Shown piece by piece: positions 55,386 through 64,000 of a stretch of 64,000 nucleotides of DNA. The notes under the pieces are model-generated. The model ran no database searches. It was not told the DNA's origin and worked only from the letters and a program-made list of their open reading frames with translations. Position 1 is the first letter of the stretch; each line of letters begins with the position of its first letter. A program made the translations under genes and the position numbers. This DNA is from Odiellus spinosus (Eukaryota; Arthropoda; Arachnida; Opiliones; Phalangiidae): the NCBI GenBank assembly GCA_963920705.1, contig OY987227.1, positions 3,253,526-3,317,525 on the forward strand. The letters run 5' to 3'.

Positions 55386-56235
55386 TGTGAATAAATTGAC
55401 GAACTTTGGCTCGAAATCAATTTTAAAAGACCCGAATCGAGTTAGGTTGGGTGTTTACTTTAAGCGGTATTATACGTGATGTCATTATTCTGGCTAGAAA
55501 GCGAGTGGGCCGCTTGACGATACAAAAATTTGGATATCGTGGAAACGTTGTTCTCGAATCGTAAATTAATTCTTGATTATCTTTAAGTTTACGCTAGATC
55601 TCGCGACAAGAAGCGATTTTTTCCCATTACCACAGACTATATACAATCAAAGCGTGTATAGTGTTCAATTTCTCACTCTTTTTACAAAGATCATCACCCC
55701 ATGGCATCTCCATCAAACGCTAGATGGGGAATTGGGGATGCTGGAAAGATAAATGCACCTGACTGATGATCGAGGACCATTAATTATTTTCCACTCATTG
55801 ATAAGAGAGTGAGTGAGAGGGTGAGACAGAGATCTAAGAAGAGGTGGCTGTTGGGTTATTCGCAAGACGTCCACTTCTTTCTTGGGGAGTCACGCGCCAC
55901 CCATTTACCATTTACAATTTCTGAATTTCGGCACCAGATCGGCGGCAAACCTTCTCGACCTCTTTTAAAGAAGTGTTTCCATACCAGAAAAAATTCGAAA
56001 GGCCCAGATCAACTTCTTGTAGGCTCGATAAATTAACATTTTAAGCTACAGCTCTAAATCGATAGTTTACCCTGGTAATTTACGCGCGAAGTGGTAATTT
56101 ACGGTTTCATCCGTTAAAATTACCGTAATTTAGTCATTTTCAATTTAATACTTTTGAGACCAAAAGTGGAAAATTGCTAAAAGAAGTCAAAGTTAAACGT
56201 TTTAAATCATTTCAATAGAAAATATTACTGGATCC
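55386..56235. other. Unannotated intron sequence
   Basis: A 75-codon open frame at 55809-56036 has no recognisable domain; GTGAGTGAGAGGGTGAGACAG is its only low-complexity start. No EF-hand motif is present. Confidence 0.4.
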
Positions 56236-56510
56236 TAGGACTATAAATAATAGACACTTATCTTAATATATAAAGATAAATGACAAAACCAGGCCTTCAT
56301 AAGCGTCCTCTAACGGTCCCAACACTATGGTAAAAATTTGGAACTAACAAAATCTCATGAGCGTCTGCTATGGAAAATGAATTGGCAGACTCTCTCTCTT
56401 TGGGGCTATAGGACTCTTAAGAATGTAAGATTTTTGGACACCTATCTTAAAAGATGCAACTTTATCTATTAAGATAGCCAGATGTTCATTATTAATAATC
56501 CTACCTGAAA
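56236..56510. mobile_element. MITE family G, copy 4
   Basis: CCTAGGACTATAAATAATAG, ACTTATCTTAATATATAAAG, AAAACCAGGCCTTCATAAGC and GTCCTCTAACGGTCCCAACA form the left arm. CACCTATCTTAAAAGATG, TTTATCTATTAAGATAGC and ATTATTAATAATCCTA form the right end. Confidence 0.75.
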
Positions 56511-56524
56511 CTATAAATAAATTA

Positions 56525-57330
56525 TAAATTCCCCGAACACTATGTCATCACTATGGTCGTGTGGCTCTAGAAAACTTGAGCTTAGCTCGAGTCCAGATGA
56601 ATCCAGAACAGGTTACCAAAAGAAACAGGCTACGTCATCACGATGCTGTTATGACGCGTTTTTGGGGTCAATTTTGTACATGCAAAACTATGGCGTTTTG
56701 GTCATATGACGTAAACGCTGTACGAAGGCTGTTTGTTCGGCCGACCAACAATTTTATTCCCTCGAACAGAGAAGAATCATGTCCTGGATTTATCGTTTTT
56801 TCGCCCATTGCTGAAGCTGCGAGGTTGAAGTCGTATTCGAAAATTCCCCACAGAGAATATATCTCCAAGGGACCAAGGAGCCCACACTCTGCCACCCTAC
56901 TGGGTAATAGCCGAGAGGAGATAAAAAACTGTAGATGGTGCTTCTTCGTGTATCTTTCTTCCTCGATCCTCTCCCATCCCTCCGCTGACCGTTATCTATC
57001 GCTAAGATTAAACGTTTCGAGTAAAATTCAACCTGCAATGAGTACGTTCCTGTAAAAGGTTCTTTGCCTATTTCATAAATGGATCTGTTAGTTGTAGAGC
57101 CTAAACATGATTCTCACGTGAAAGTATACTTAATACAAAAAATTATATACCTTTCATATCAAAGTTATCGACAATTACGTTAACAAATCAATCTACGATA
57201 TCAATCGGATAAAATTAATCTAAATAATATTTTGCCGTTTTAATTTTGAAGTTTCTTGGAAACGAGTCAACCCAGAGGTCTGAAATTAAATTCCTGGCAT
57301 AAACTATAACGAAATTTCATTACTAGTGTC
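56525..57330. repeat. Element family I fragment interrupted by a 0.5-kb insertion with a 164-codon open frame
   Basis: ACTATGGTCGTGTGGCTC (56552-56569) and, after a gap, TGTAGAGCCTAAACATGATT plus CTCACGTG (from about 57086) correspond to contiguous sequence at 58348-58400. So about 56570-57085 is an insertion. The insertion carries the longest non-repetitive open frame of the window (56561-57055, +). Its start lies in the repeat, its translation matches nothing I recognise, and two antisense frames are also open. I do not call it a gene. Confidence 0.45.
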
Positions 57331-57547
57331 GTTAAATTTATATTCCCCTAATATATATTTGAATAAATAATTGGTAAACAAGTTTTAACTTAGTTAAATT
57401 CTGATCTATCTCCATTTGCTCTAACAGAGATGCTGTTAATTTGGCTTTTCAGTAGCGCAAACAACATTGGCTTATTTTAGTTCAGTTTCAATCTTGAGTG
57501 TTCTTTATAGAATCTTTTTACCCGTTATTATTAGGAAACCGCTACTA
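57331..57547. other. Unannotated intron sequence
   Basis: AT-rich sequence with no feature recognised; it ends in the TTAA that flanks the next element. Confidence 0.4.
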
Positions 57548-57551
57548 TTAA

Positions 57552-58049
57552 GGGCCTTTCACACCTGCCAATCTTTAGCTCCAACTAGTTGGTACAACTA
57601 ATCGGAGTAATTAGTTGGTCCAACTCCACCGTTCACACACTTAAAAAATTTATAAACCTTTTCCTTCAATTTTTACGAACAGCCAATCATGAAGGGTTAA
57701 TGTGATGTCATAATTTTCGCCACTTCCTGTCTTTTTTTGGTACTTTTTTAAATATCTCCACCAACCAGCCCAATCAAAAAGAAAATGGCTACCAATCTAT
57801 GCCAGAAGACCGGGATTATTTTTATGACCGGAAACTAATTCCTATCACGTGATGGAGAGGTCTCTGATTGGTCAAACTCTTAAAGTTTGCGCGACAAGTT
57901 GCCACGAAATTGGGTCAGCAACCCAATTTTTTCAGGACAATTTTAATTTTGCCAACTCCACCAATTTTTATTCACACGGAGCAACTAGTTGGGGCAATTT
58001 GAGTTGCCACAACTAGTTGGAGCTAAAAATTGGCTGGTGTGAAAGGCCC
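57552..58049. mobile_element. TTAA-type MITE (498 bp) with ACTAGTTGG-rich ends
   Basis: Flanked by TTAA (57548-57551) and TTTA (58050-58053). Ends GGGCCTTTCACACC and inverted GGTGTGAAAGGCCC. Subterminal TTTAGCTCCAACTAGTTGG is repeated in both arms, with extra CCAACTAGTT copies inside. Non-coding; piggyBac-like by its flank. Confidence 0.82.
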
Positions 58050-58160
58050 TTTAGAGAGCATAAACCATACCCCGGCTTTTTGAGCCTGCAATAAAAATAG
58101 TTCTATATATGATCAATTTTCCTAAGTTGTTAGACAAGCGGCGCTTCGTGATCGGGTTAA

Positions 58161-59182
58161 AGTGAGGCTGTCACGGATTTTTCATGAACTCCAAATGGAA
58201 ATTGAGTAGCATTTTCAGAAAGATCAAAGAAAAACGATTCAAAATATTTATGCTAATATCATCGAAAATAATACCTATTTTATAATCGCCTATTTCGAAA
58301 TTCATAAAATAAAATTCACCTCAATACTATATATGTCATCTAACTATATGGTCGCGTGGCTATTGTAGACCCTACACTTGATTCTCGCGCGTTCCGGTTC
58401 AAGTGATCTTTTACTAGGAAAAAACATAATCAAAAAAATCCTTGCTCTTTCGTACGAGAATTCTCGTTAATTAAGTTACAAAAATAAACTGCATCGTATA
58501 TCGGAAAAAATATTACCTACATATATTTTTTTTAACATTTTAATTTGAAATTTCTTAAGAACGCGACAGCCCAAAAGTATAAAATTTTTAAAATGGCATT
58601 TTATGATTTCACTAAAAATATAATGAGGAGCGGATCACTAGAAATATACACCCACTTCTTTCCGCCACGAAATACGAAAATCTCCCCTTTCGATAGTTTA
58701 TACATTGTTTCTCTGAATTTTTCAATTATAATCAGGGGAAACCGCGAGGGATCTCCGTTTTTCTCGAAAGTGCAAGATAGAATATTTTAGACACGAACCG
58801 AACTGAAAACGTTTTTTATTCTGGGTGAGAGATGAAACCAGTATGAAACGGCTGATCAGCTCCTGGCCGACTCACAAACTGTGAAATATCACTTGGTCTA
58901 GGCACTGTCACAGAGGAGAGAGACAAAAATTTCAGGAAATGGTGAGAGCGGCCGATCGCAAGGCCCATTCAACGCGTCATCAGGTGTTAACTATATTAGT
59001 GATCCGCTCCTGATATAAACTCTATTAAAACAAACTTTTTCGCCCCCAAAGCGATGATTGGCTAACAAGAATCGTCCGCAACTGAGAAATCCTAGTCTTT
59101 CATATCAAAATTATAGTTAATTATGTTCCATTTGGAATTACTTTCCATTTGGAGTTCATGAAAAATCCGTGACAACATTACT
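58161..59182. mobile_element. TTAA-flanked element family I (1022 bp) with a nested MITE
   Basis: TTAA at 58157-58160 and 59183-59186. Left AGTGAGGCTGTCACGGATTT plus TTCATGAACTCCAAATGG, and an inverted right end with AGTAATGTTGTCACGG. Inside, 58626-59011 is bounded by AGGAGCGGATCACTA and its exact inverse and looks like a nested insertion. The 81-codon frame at 58545 spans this junction and is not supported. Confidence 0.82.
58626..59011. mobile_element. Nested TIR MITE (386 bp) in family I element
   Basis: Fifteen-bp exact TIR AGGAGCGGATCACTA. The neighbouring copies of family I lack this block. Target duplication not evident. Confidence 0.7.
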
Positions 59183-59186
59183 TTAA

Positions 59187-60412
59187 TCATTTTTTGTAGA
59201 AAGCGTCAAAGATAGCCATAGACGTTCGCGTTTCGCGTCTGACGTACGATTTTTTAATGATCAAACTCTCTATTTAGTCAATTGCCAGAAAAGCGGGCGT
59301 GAAAACGCAACTTTTAAGTCGTCTTCTCTTCCTTTTTATTTTTCTCGCACACTGAGTCTTTCCTCTGTTAAAACGGCGAACAATATTCTTTTGTCCCACT
59401 TTTCAAAGAAAATGCCGAAAACAATGGACAAAATTTATTACATTGCGTAAGAAAAAGCTCTTCTATTTACGAAATATATACACGCACCGCCAACTACCAT
59501 TTATAACCCGCAAAACTTCAGTGTCAAAAGTTTCTACAGCTAGGCCTCTCCGATATAGATAGAGAGAAAGAAATTCGTTTAAATTCTAAAAATGTTTTTT
59601 AAAACCATTTATTTCTTAACGAGCTGAAACAATACTTCGATTTAGTCTCATCAACAACGTATAGCCAGAAGCGTATGAGATTTACACGAAGTACACATGG
59701 TACAACGCTTTATAATACACACATCATTGTTCATCGAATTGACCCGAAACGGACAAGTAAATGCTTATGCCCCTTCCCCTTCATTCTCTTTCGCATCAAA
59801 AAAATTTCAGAAACTCTCAACCTACTTTTTCGTCTACCAAAAAAGAGCGTAGTTATTCAAGCCACGTGAGCCTCGTAAGCCAATGAGAATGAGTAGGCGC
59901 GGGTGGAGGAGACATGATTTGACTAAGGTCCGCCTACTCGAGTCGCAACAAGATCAGGAGTCCTGAGAAATATCGCCGAATTATTGCGAGGAAAAAACTG
60001 TTACCATAGTTGCGCTGATGTACCGCTAATCAAGAATTCTCTGTTTTGGCACCGAAGTAATGTTTATCAAACTTTGTGGAAGAAACTTCGAAAATTTCTG
60101 AATCGTTGTATCGTTATGTGACTTACGATATCACTCATCGAAGGGAAATTGTTTTACCCTATGTTATTTAGATTGACTATACTAACCTTCAATAAAAAAA
60201 CAAAGGCTTTTAAAACCAGCGTTTCCTAACCAAATATTTCTGTGCACGATTCCAAGTTGACTACTACCAAACTAGCAAAAGCCGATTTCGATACTACTTG
60301 GATTAGATTTAGATAGCTAATAAACTAAAAACTATAAAAGTGCTGCTATTCAATGCAAATTAAACCCACAAATGAAAAGCTCCTTTTTATATTGAAACAA
60401 TTTTATAATTAA
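59187..60412. other. Unannotated intron sequence
   Basis: No exon or repeat recognised. The short frame at 59675-59869 has no domain. Confidence 0.4.
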
Positions 60413-60680
60413 ACAAAAACGTAGCTTTGCTTCGCACTTCTAAAAAAGTGCATTTATACCCATCGATGGTCGACCAAAGCCTTACAGGCACAGAAATTAA
60501 AAATTCTAAACAGTGAAGGGTCAGAAATTAAAAATTAACGGTTAAAGAAATAAGAAAGCCACAGTTTAAGAAATTAGGAAGTTATAGTTTTAGATATAAA
60601 TAAAAATTATCCAAAAAATCGTATAAATTCGGCCTAAGGAAAGTTAAAATTATGTAGTCTTTCTATAGGGAGACAGGAAA
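60413..60680 (+). repeat. Dispersed repeat A, copy 4
   Basis: AAACAAAAACGTAGCTTTGC, AGTGCATTTATACCCATCGA, CGACCAAAGCC, ACAGAAATTAAAAATTCTAA, AACGGTTAAAGAAATAAGAA and CGTATAAATTCGGCC, with only two copies of the motif expanded in copy 1. Confidence 0.8.
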
Positions 60681-60769
60681 GAATCAAGGGGGAAAGAAAG
60701 CCTGACGTCATGTAATCCCTTTATTGGAGGAGCGTTTGTAATGGCTAATACTGTAACTCCCTCACTAAG

Positions 60770-60868
60770 GGGAATGAAGATATCCGCGAACACCGGAAGT
60801 CATTTCGGACAGACAGAGGCGACCAGTGTAAAACCTCCCCCTGAAGTTCAGTCGCGGAGGTAAAAAAA
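60770..60868 (+). repeat. Hairpin-ended dispersed repeat, copy 2
   Basis: GATATCCGCGAACACCGGAA, GCGACCAGTGTAAAACC and a terminal CCTCCCCCTGAA/TTCAGTCGCGGAGG hairpin followed by TAAAAAAA, matching 31990-32120. Sequence to 61130 is unassigned. Confidence 0.65.
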
Positions 60869-61129
60869 CCAAGGTGAACAATTCCGTTCCTTTGGAAAGG
60901 CCTGCCTGGGTAATATGAAACGTAATATGAAAAGGATAGTTAAATGCAATTTGGTCCAATCGTTCGACAAAGGATTCATTTAATCGAATGTCAAATGTTC
61001 GACGAATAAATTTTTTTCATTCCCATTCGTTCGACAAGGACGATTTATTTTACTCCAATTAGATCGATTCGGTAAACTTCGGGAGTTGATTTGATCTAGC
61101 GCCAAGCTCGAGAATTTAATCACAAGAAA

Positions 61130-61570
61130 TTGAAAAATTACCGAGGCTGTTTTTTACATTCGTGTGAAGTCCGTTTTACTTTTCGTTTCAATGTGCTTCC
61201 ATAGAAAAACGTAAGAAATGGGCTTTCCCGTATGAGAAAAAAAAATATAAGTTTGTCAAAAATCGTCCAAATTGGAAATTTCCGACATAAATTGACCAAA
61301 TAGACCAAATGAAATAACCTGAATTCAACTAAAGTTAGAGGTCGGGGCATGAACAAGATTATCCACAAATATTTGGTTAATCAGTTCATCATAAAATAAT
61401 CGGTTAATTATTCCCGATTACATTGCATTTATCAAGGACTTCCCGTGGATAATTTCAAAACATGAATAAAGATAAAACAAACAGAAATTATCTTATCCAA
61501 ACCCCGACCTCTAACTAAAGTGGACTAAAATTTGGTTGAATTATGGTTATTTCAATTAGTCTATTTAGCC
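61130..61570. repeat. Dispersed repeat F, copy 4, interrupted by MITE L
   Basis: TGTGCTTCCATAGAAAAACG, AAAATCGTCCAAATTGG, GACCAAATAGACCAAATG, CCTGAATTCAACTAAAGT, then the 178-bp MITE, then GGACTAAAATTTGGTTGAA. Confidence 0.65.
61336..61513. mobile_element. MITE L, copy 2 (178 bp) with 8-bp target duplication
   Basis: Ends TAGAGGTCGGGG and inverted CCCCGACCTCTA. ACTAAAGT is duplicated at 61328-61335 and 61514-61521. Same length as copy 1 at 50400; the interior contains TATCCACAAATATTTGGTTA as in the 49-kb palindrome. Confidence 0.93.
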
Positions 61571-61639
61571 CAACGTCTTAGGCATCAAACACCGGCCTAT
61601 TCTTTCATATTTACTGTTATAGAAATTTTACAAAACTAT

Positions 61640-61990
61640 AGAAATTAATTTTAACACCAAAAACGTGTCTTAAATGTTTTTAGGCATAGTGTTCCGAAAA
61701 TAATTTAAAAATCCGATCCATTTTTAGCTCCAAGTTCCCCTTTAAGTCGATTTCCAAAACCGGAAGTCTAGAGACCCTCGCGAAAATTTTGGCAGGGAAA
61801 ACTTTTTTTCACGTGATCGTCCGCAATCTTTTTGTAGTGTGAAATTTTCGTCTGCTCTAGTGATCTGTTCTAGTGGAGAGCGACAGACTAACAACTTGAA
61901 TTTGGTTTGTGGGAAATAAAATTAGAAATAGTCTGGCAGCCTGTCACTACAAAAAGATGGCGGCGCGGCTATGAGACAAGCGCCCATTTC
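61640..61990. repeat. Dispersed repeat H, copy 2
   Basis: ACCAAAAACGTGTCTTAAAT, GGCATAGTGTTCCGAAAAT and TTTTAGCTCCAAGTTCCCCT match 39755-39870; the rest has no partner in the window. Confidence 0.5.
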
Positions 61991-62290
61991 CGGCAAATTT
62001 TTATCGTGGGTGGCGATGAAAATGAAACCAGGCATCATGCTTCACAGCGCTAAACCTATACTGCTTTTATCAAAAGTTGACTTTTAAAACAATCAATTTT
62101 TATTTTTCAATCCAATACATTCATGTATTTGCACTCAACAAAATACAGCAACCAAATCCTCGAACGGCGATAAATAAATCAGCAAGATGTATAGCGACTT
62201 GATCATTCCTTTCAATTAATCAATTTAATATTTAAACTCACTTTAATGTGATACTAGCTGTCAAAATGTTTTCTCGAGTTCCTATGGATT

Positions 62291-62730
62291 ATATTTTCAA
62301 TTTTATCATACTATGCCTATTAAAACACCATATTTAATATTTTATGCCTCTGGTTTTACGAGTTCTTAAGAAACTTCAAAATATATAGATAGTAATGTTT
62401 TCCGATATGACGTCGTTTAATACTGGAACGTATTAATGACAATTTTGAAACGGATGGTAGGACTTTCTGGATTAAGTACTTTAACGAAAAAGATTGCACG
62501 AAAGCGACATGATCACTCGTGTAAGAACGCGCGAGGATCCACTGTAGGGTATACAATCCCCACGTGACCATAATTCGATGACGAAAATGGCGATTGTATA
62601 ATATGTATTTTTACTGTCACGGTAATCATTTTTTACGACATATGTATATTGAATCGTTTTTTAACGAGCTTTCTGAAAATGACATTAAATTTTAACTTGT
62701 ACTTCATGAACAATCCGTGACAGTCTCACT
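62291..62730 (-). mobile_element. TTAA element family I, truncated copy (reverse)
   Basis: Right end GTACTTCATGAACAATCCGT plus GACAGTCTCACT, followed by TTAA (62731-62734). On the minus strand TATGGTCACGTGGGGATTGT and CTCGCGCGTTCTTAC match 58348-58400. The other terminus was not found. Confidence 0.65.
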
Positions 62731-62734
62731 TTAA

Positions 62735-63239
62735 GAATCATACCTGAGACATTGGTATAATCAGGTTATAATGCGTTTAAAGGCATTAAACTCTTAAAAT
62801 ATAGGCCGATAATATTTTCTATAAATAAGTAGTATATTCATTTTCTATCTTCCCTATTCGTAATTTCAAATATTCGCTATCACCCGCTGCGAAAAATAGT
62901 TTCCCAGACTACAGTCGGCGCCATACAACTCGTCAAAAGTATGTTCGAAAAAAAAAAGAAAGTACGTTGAGGAATTAAAAAAGCGTGTAAAAAGAAATCG
63001 TTTTTTTTTTTTTTAAGTCTTTGAAGATTCTACTAAATATATTATATCTTCTTTGAGTTAAAAGGTGAAAAAGAACCTATCGTAACTTATCCAACGATAA
63101 AATTCCTTCTACCCCCTCTTCTAGTATCAGCTTGGAGGAACTATAGACGGACTACCCAAATTTTTCAGAGTTTATTCTTAACTTGCCGTTACCTTATTAG
63201 TACTCCTACGTGGGCACGTGGAAGGCTATTTCAGGGTTC
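62735..63239. other. Unannotated intron sequence
   Basis: Poly-T at 63000-63014; no exon recognised. Confidence 0.4.
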
Positions 63240-63745
63240 ATAGAAACCTGGAAAATCTGAAATAACTGGAAATATCAGGAAATTTTAATGTTAACAAAAA
63301 TCATGGATTTTAAAAATTCTATGTAAATCAGGGAAATCAGGGAAAATTTTCAAAATTCGTTATAAATCAGAGAAATCAGCGAAATTTTAGGAAGTTCCAG
63401 TACTTAATCATATATTTCAATGACACTAAAATGGTGCAACATTAATCAACATAAATCAAAATTTTAATTACTGTTATCAAAACATTTGTTGCAAGTGGAA
63501 ATATTAGGCAAAATTCACAAGTAAAAACTGGAAAAAAATAAGAAAGTTCGCAGATAAAATCTGGAAAAATTCACAGGTAAAAACTAAAAATTAGGGAAAA
63601 TTCACAGGTAAAAGCTGGAAAAAACGAGAAAAAATGCACAGGTAAAAACTCGAAAAAAATCGCAAAACATTCACAGGTAAATTATGGAAAACAAATCTGG
63701 GAAAATTCACAGGTAAAACTGGAAAAATCAGCAAATTGCAGCTTT
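63240..63745. repeat. Degenerate tandem repeats with AATTCACAGGTAAAAACTGG
   Basis: 63300-63400 has ATCAGGGAAATCAGGGAAAA-type repeats. 63500-63725 has about seven units of 28-36 bp with TTCACAGGTAAAAACTGGAA. Sequence from 63746 to 64000 is unassigned. Confidence 0.8.
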
Positions 63746-64000
63746 CCAAATATTCTATAAACCCTGTGTGGCCCATTCTCCCCTTTCCAAATGGTGGGAC
63801 TGGTGACTAGGGTCCGTTGCATAGTTTAAACAATGGTTTATCTTGAAAACATCCGCCTCACTTCTCAGATATGTTAAAATTTAAACTAGACAGCCTCTTT
63901 TATATACAATTTTTAAACCCAATAACAAAGTGGGTTATGATAAAAACATATTGCCTTCCTGAATTCAAGATAAAAATCGACGATTTTCACGTTTATTAAA

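Noticed and set aside
49504-64000. EF-hand exons of the SMOC gene
   Set aside because: Looked for a Lys-Pro-Lys-Lys-Cys stretch and EF-hand loops in non-repeat segments and found none with splice borders; they probably lie beyond the window.

Overview
The window is intron-dominated DNA from an animal nuclear genome. It is AT-rich, has spliceosomal GT/AG borders, and is packed with short inverted-repeat transposons, minisatellites and homopolymer runs. Recurrent TAACC/TTAGG runs and the repeat style suggest an arthropod with a fairly large genome. That is an inference; the species cannot be read from the sequence.

Only one host gene is supported. It is on the + strand and encodes a SMOC-family (SPARC-related modular calcium-binding; fly magu/pentagone is a relative) secreted matrix protein. 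Three internal exons are visible: a Kazal/follistatin-like exon (10851-11148), a thyroglobulin type-1 exon (36565-36780) and a short exon (49411-49503) that looks like the lead into the C-terminal EF-hand (EC) domain. The joins are phase 1 to phase 1 and keep one open frame. The introns are about 25.4 kb, 12.6 kb and more than 14.4 kb. The signal-peptide exon(s) and the EF-hand exons were not found and probably lie outside the window.

Layout. 0-4.9 kb: a TIR element, a fragment of a cysteine-rich (CXC) repeat protein and a degenerate Penelope-like retroelement containing a 520-bp tandem duplication. 4.9-10.2 kb: a 2655-bp direct tandem duplication, each unit carrying a 508-bp long-TIR element. 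11.5-20.3 kb: composite repeats, a 14-bp minisatellite, 22-bp and 27-bp arrays, and a 2.3-kb satellite of about 104 copies of a 22-bp unit. 24.2-28.6 kb and 50.7-55.0 kb: two inverted copies of a 4.4-kb element with an internal 91/100-bp tandem array, bracketing the thyroglobulin exon. 28.6-36.5 kb: tRNA-derived repeats with a 16-bp GGCGCC minisatellite, a series of hairpins and nested MITEs. 36.9-49.1 kb: several TTAA-flanked or TSD-flanked non-autonomous DNA transposons and a 1.1-kb palindrome. 49.5-64 kb: a hAT-type remnant split by copy 2 of the 4.4-kb element, further MITEs and tandem repeats.

The window therefore shows one developmental signalling/matrix gene whose introns have been expanded by DNA transposons and tandem arrays. 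No intact transposase or reverse transcriptase, functional RNA gene or CRISPR array was recognised. All similarity between loci was judged by eye; percent identities were not computed.
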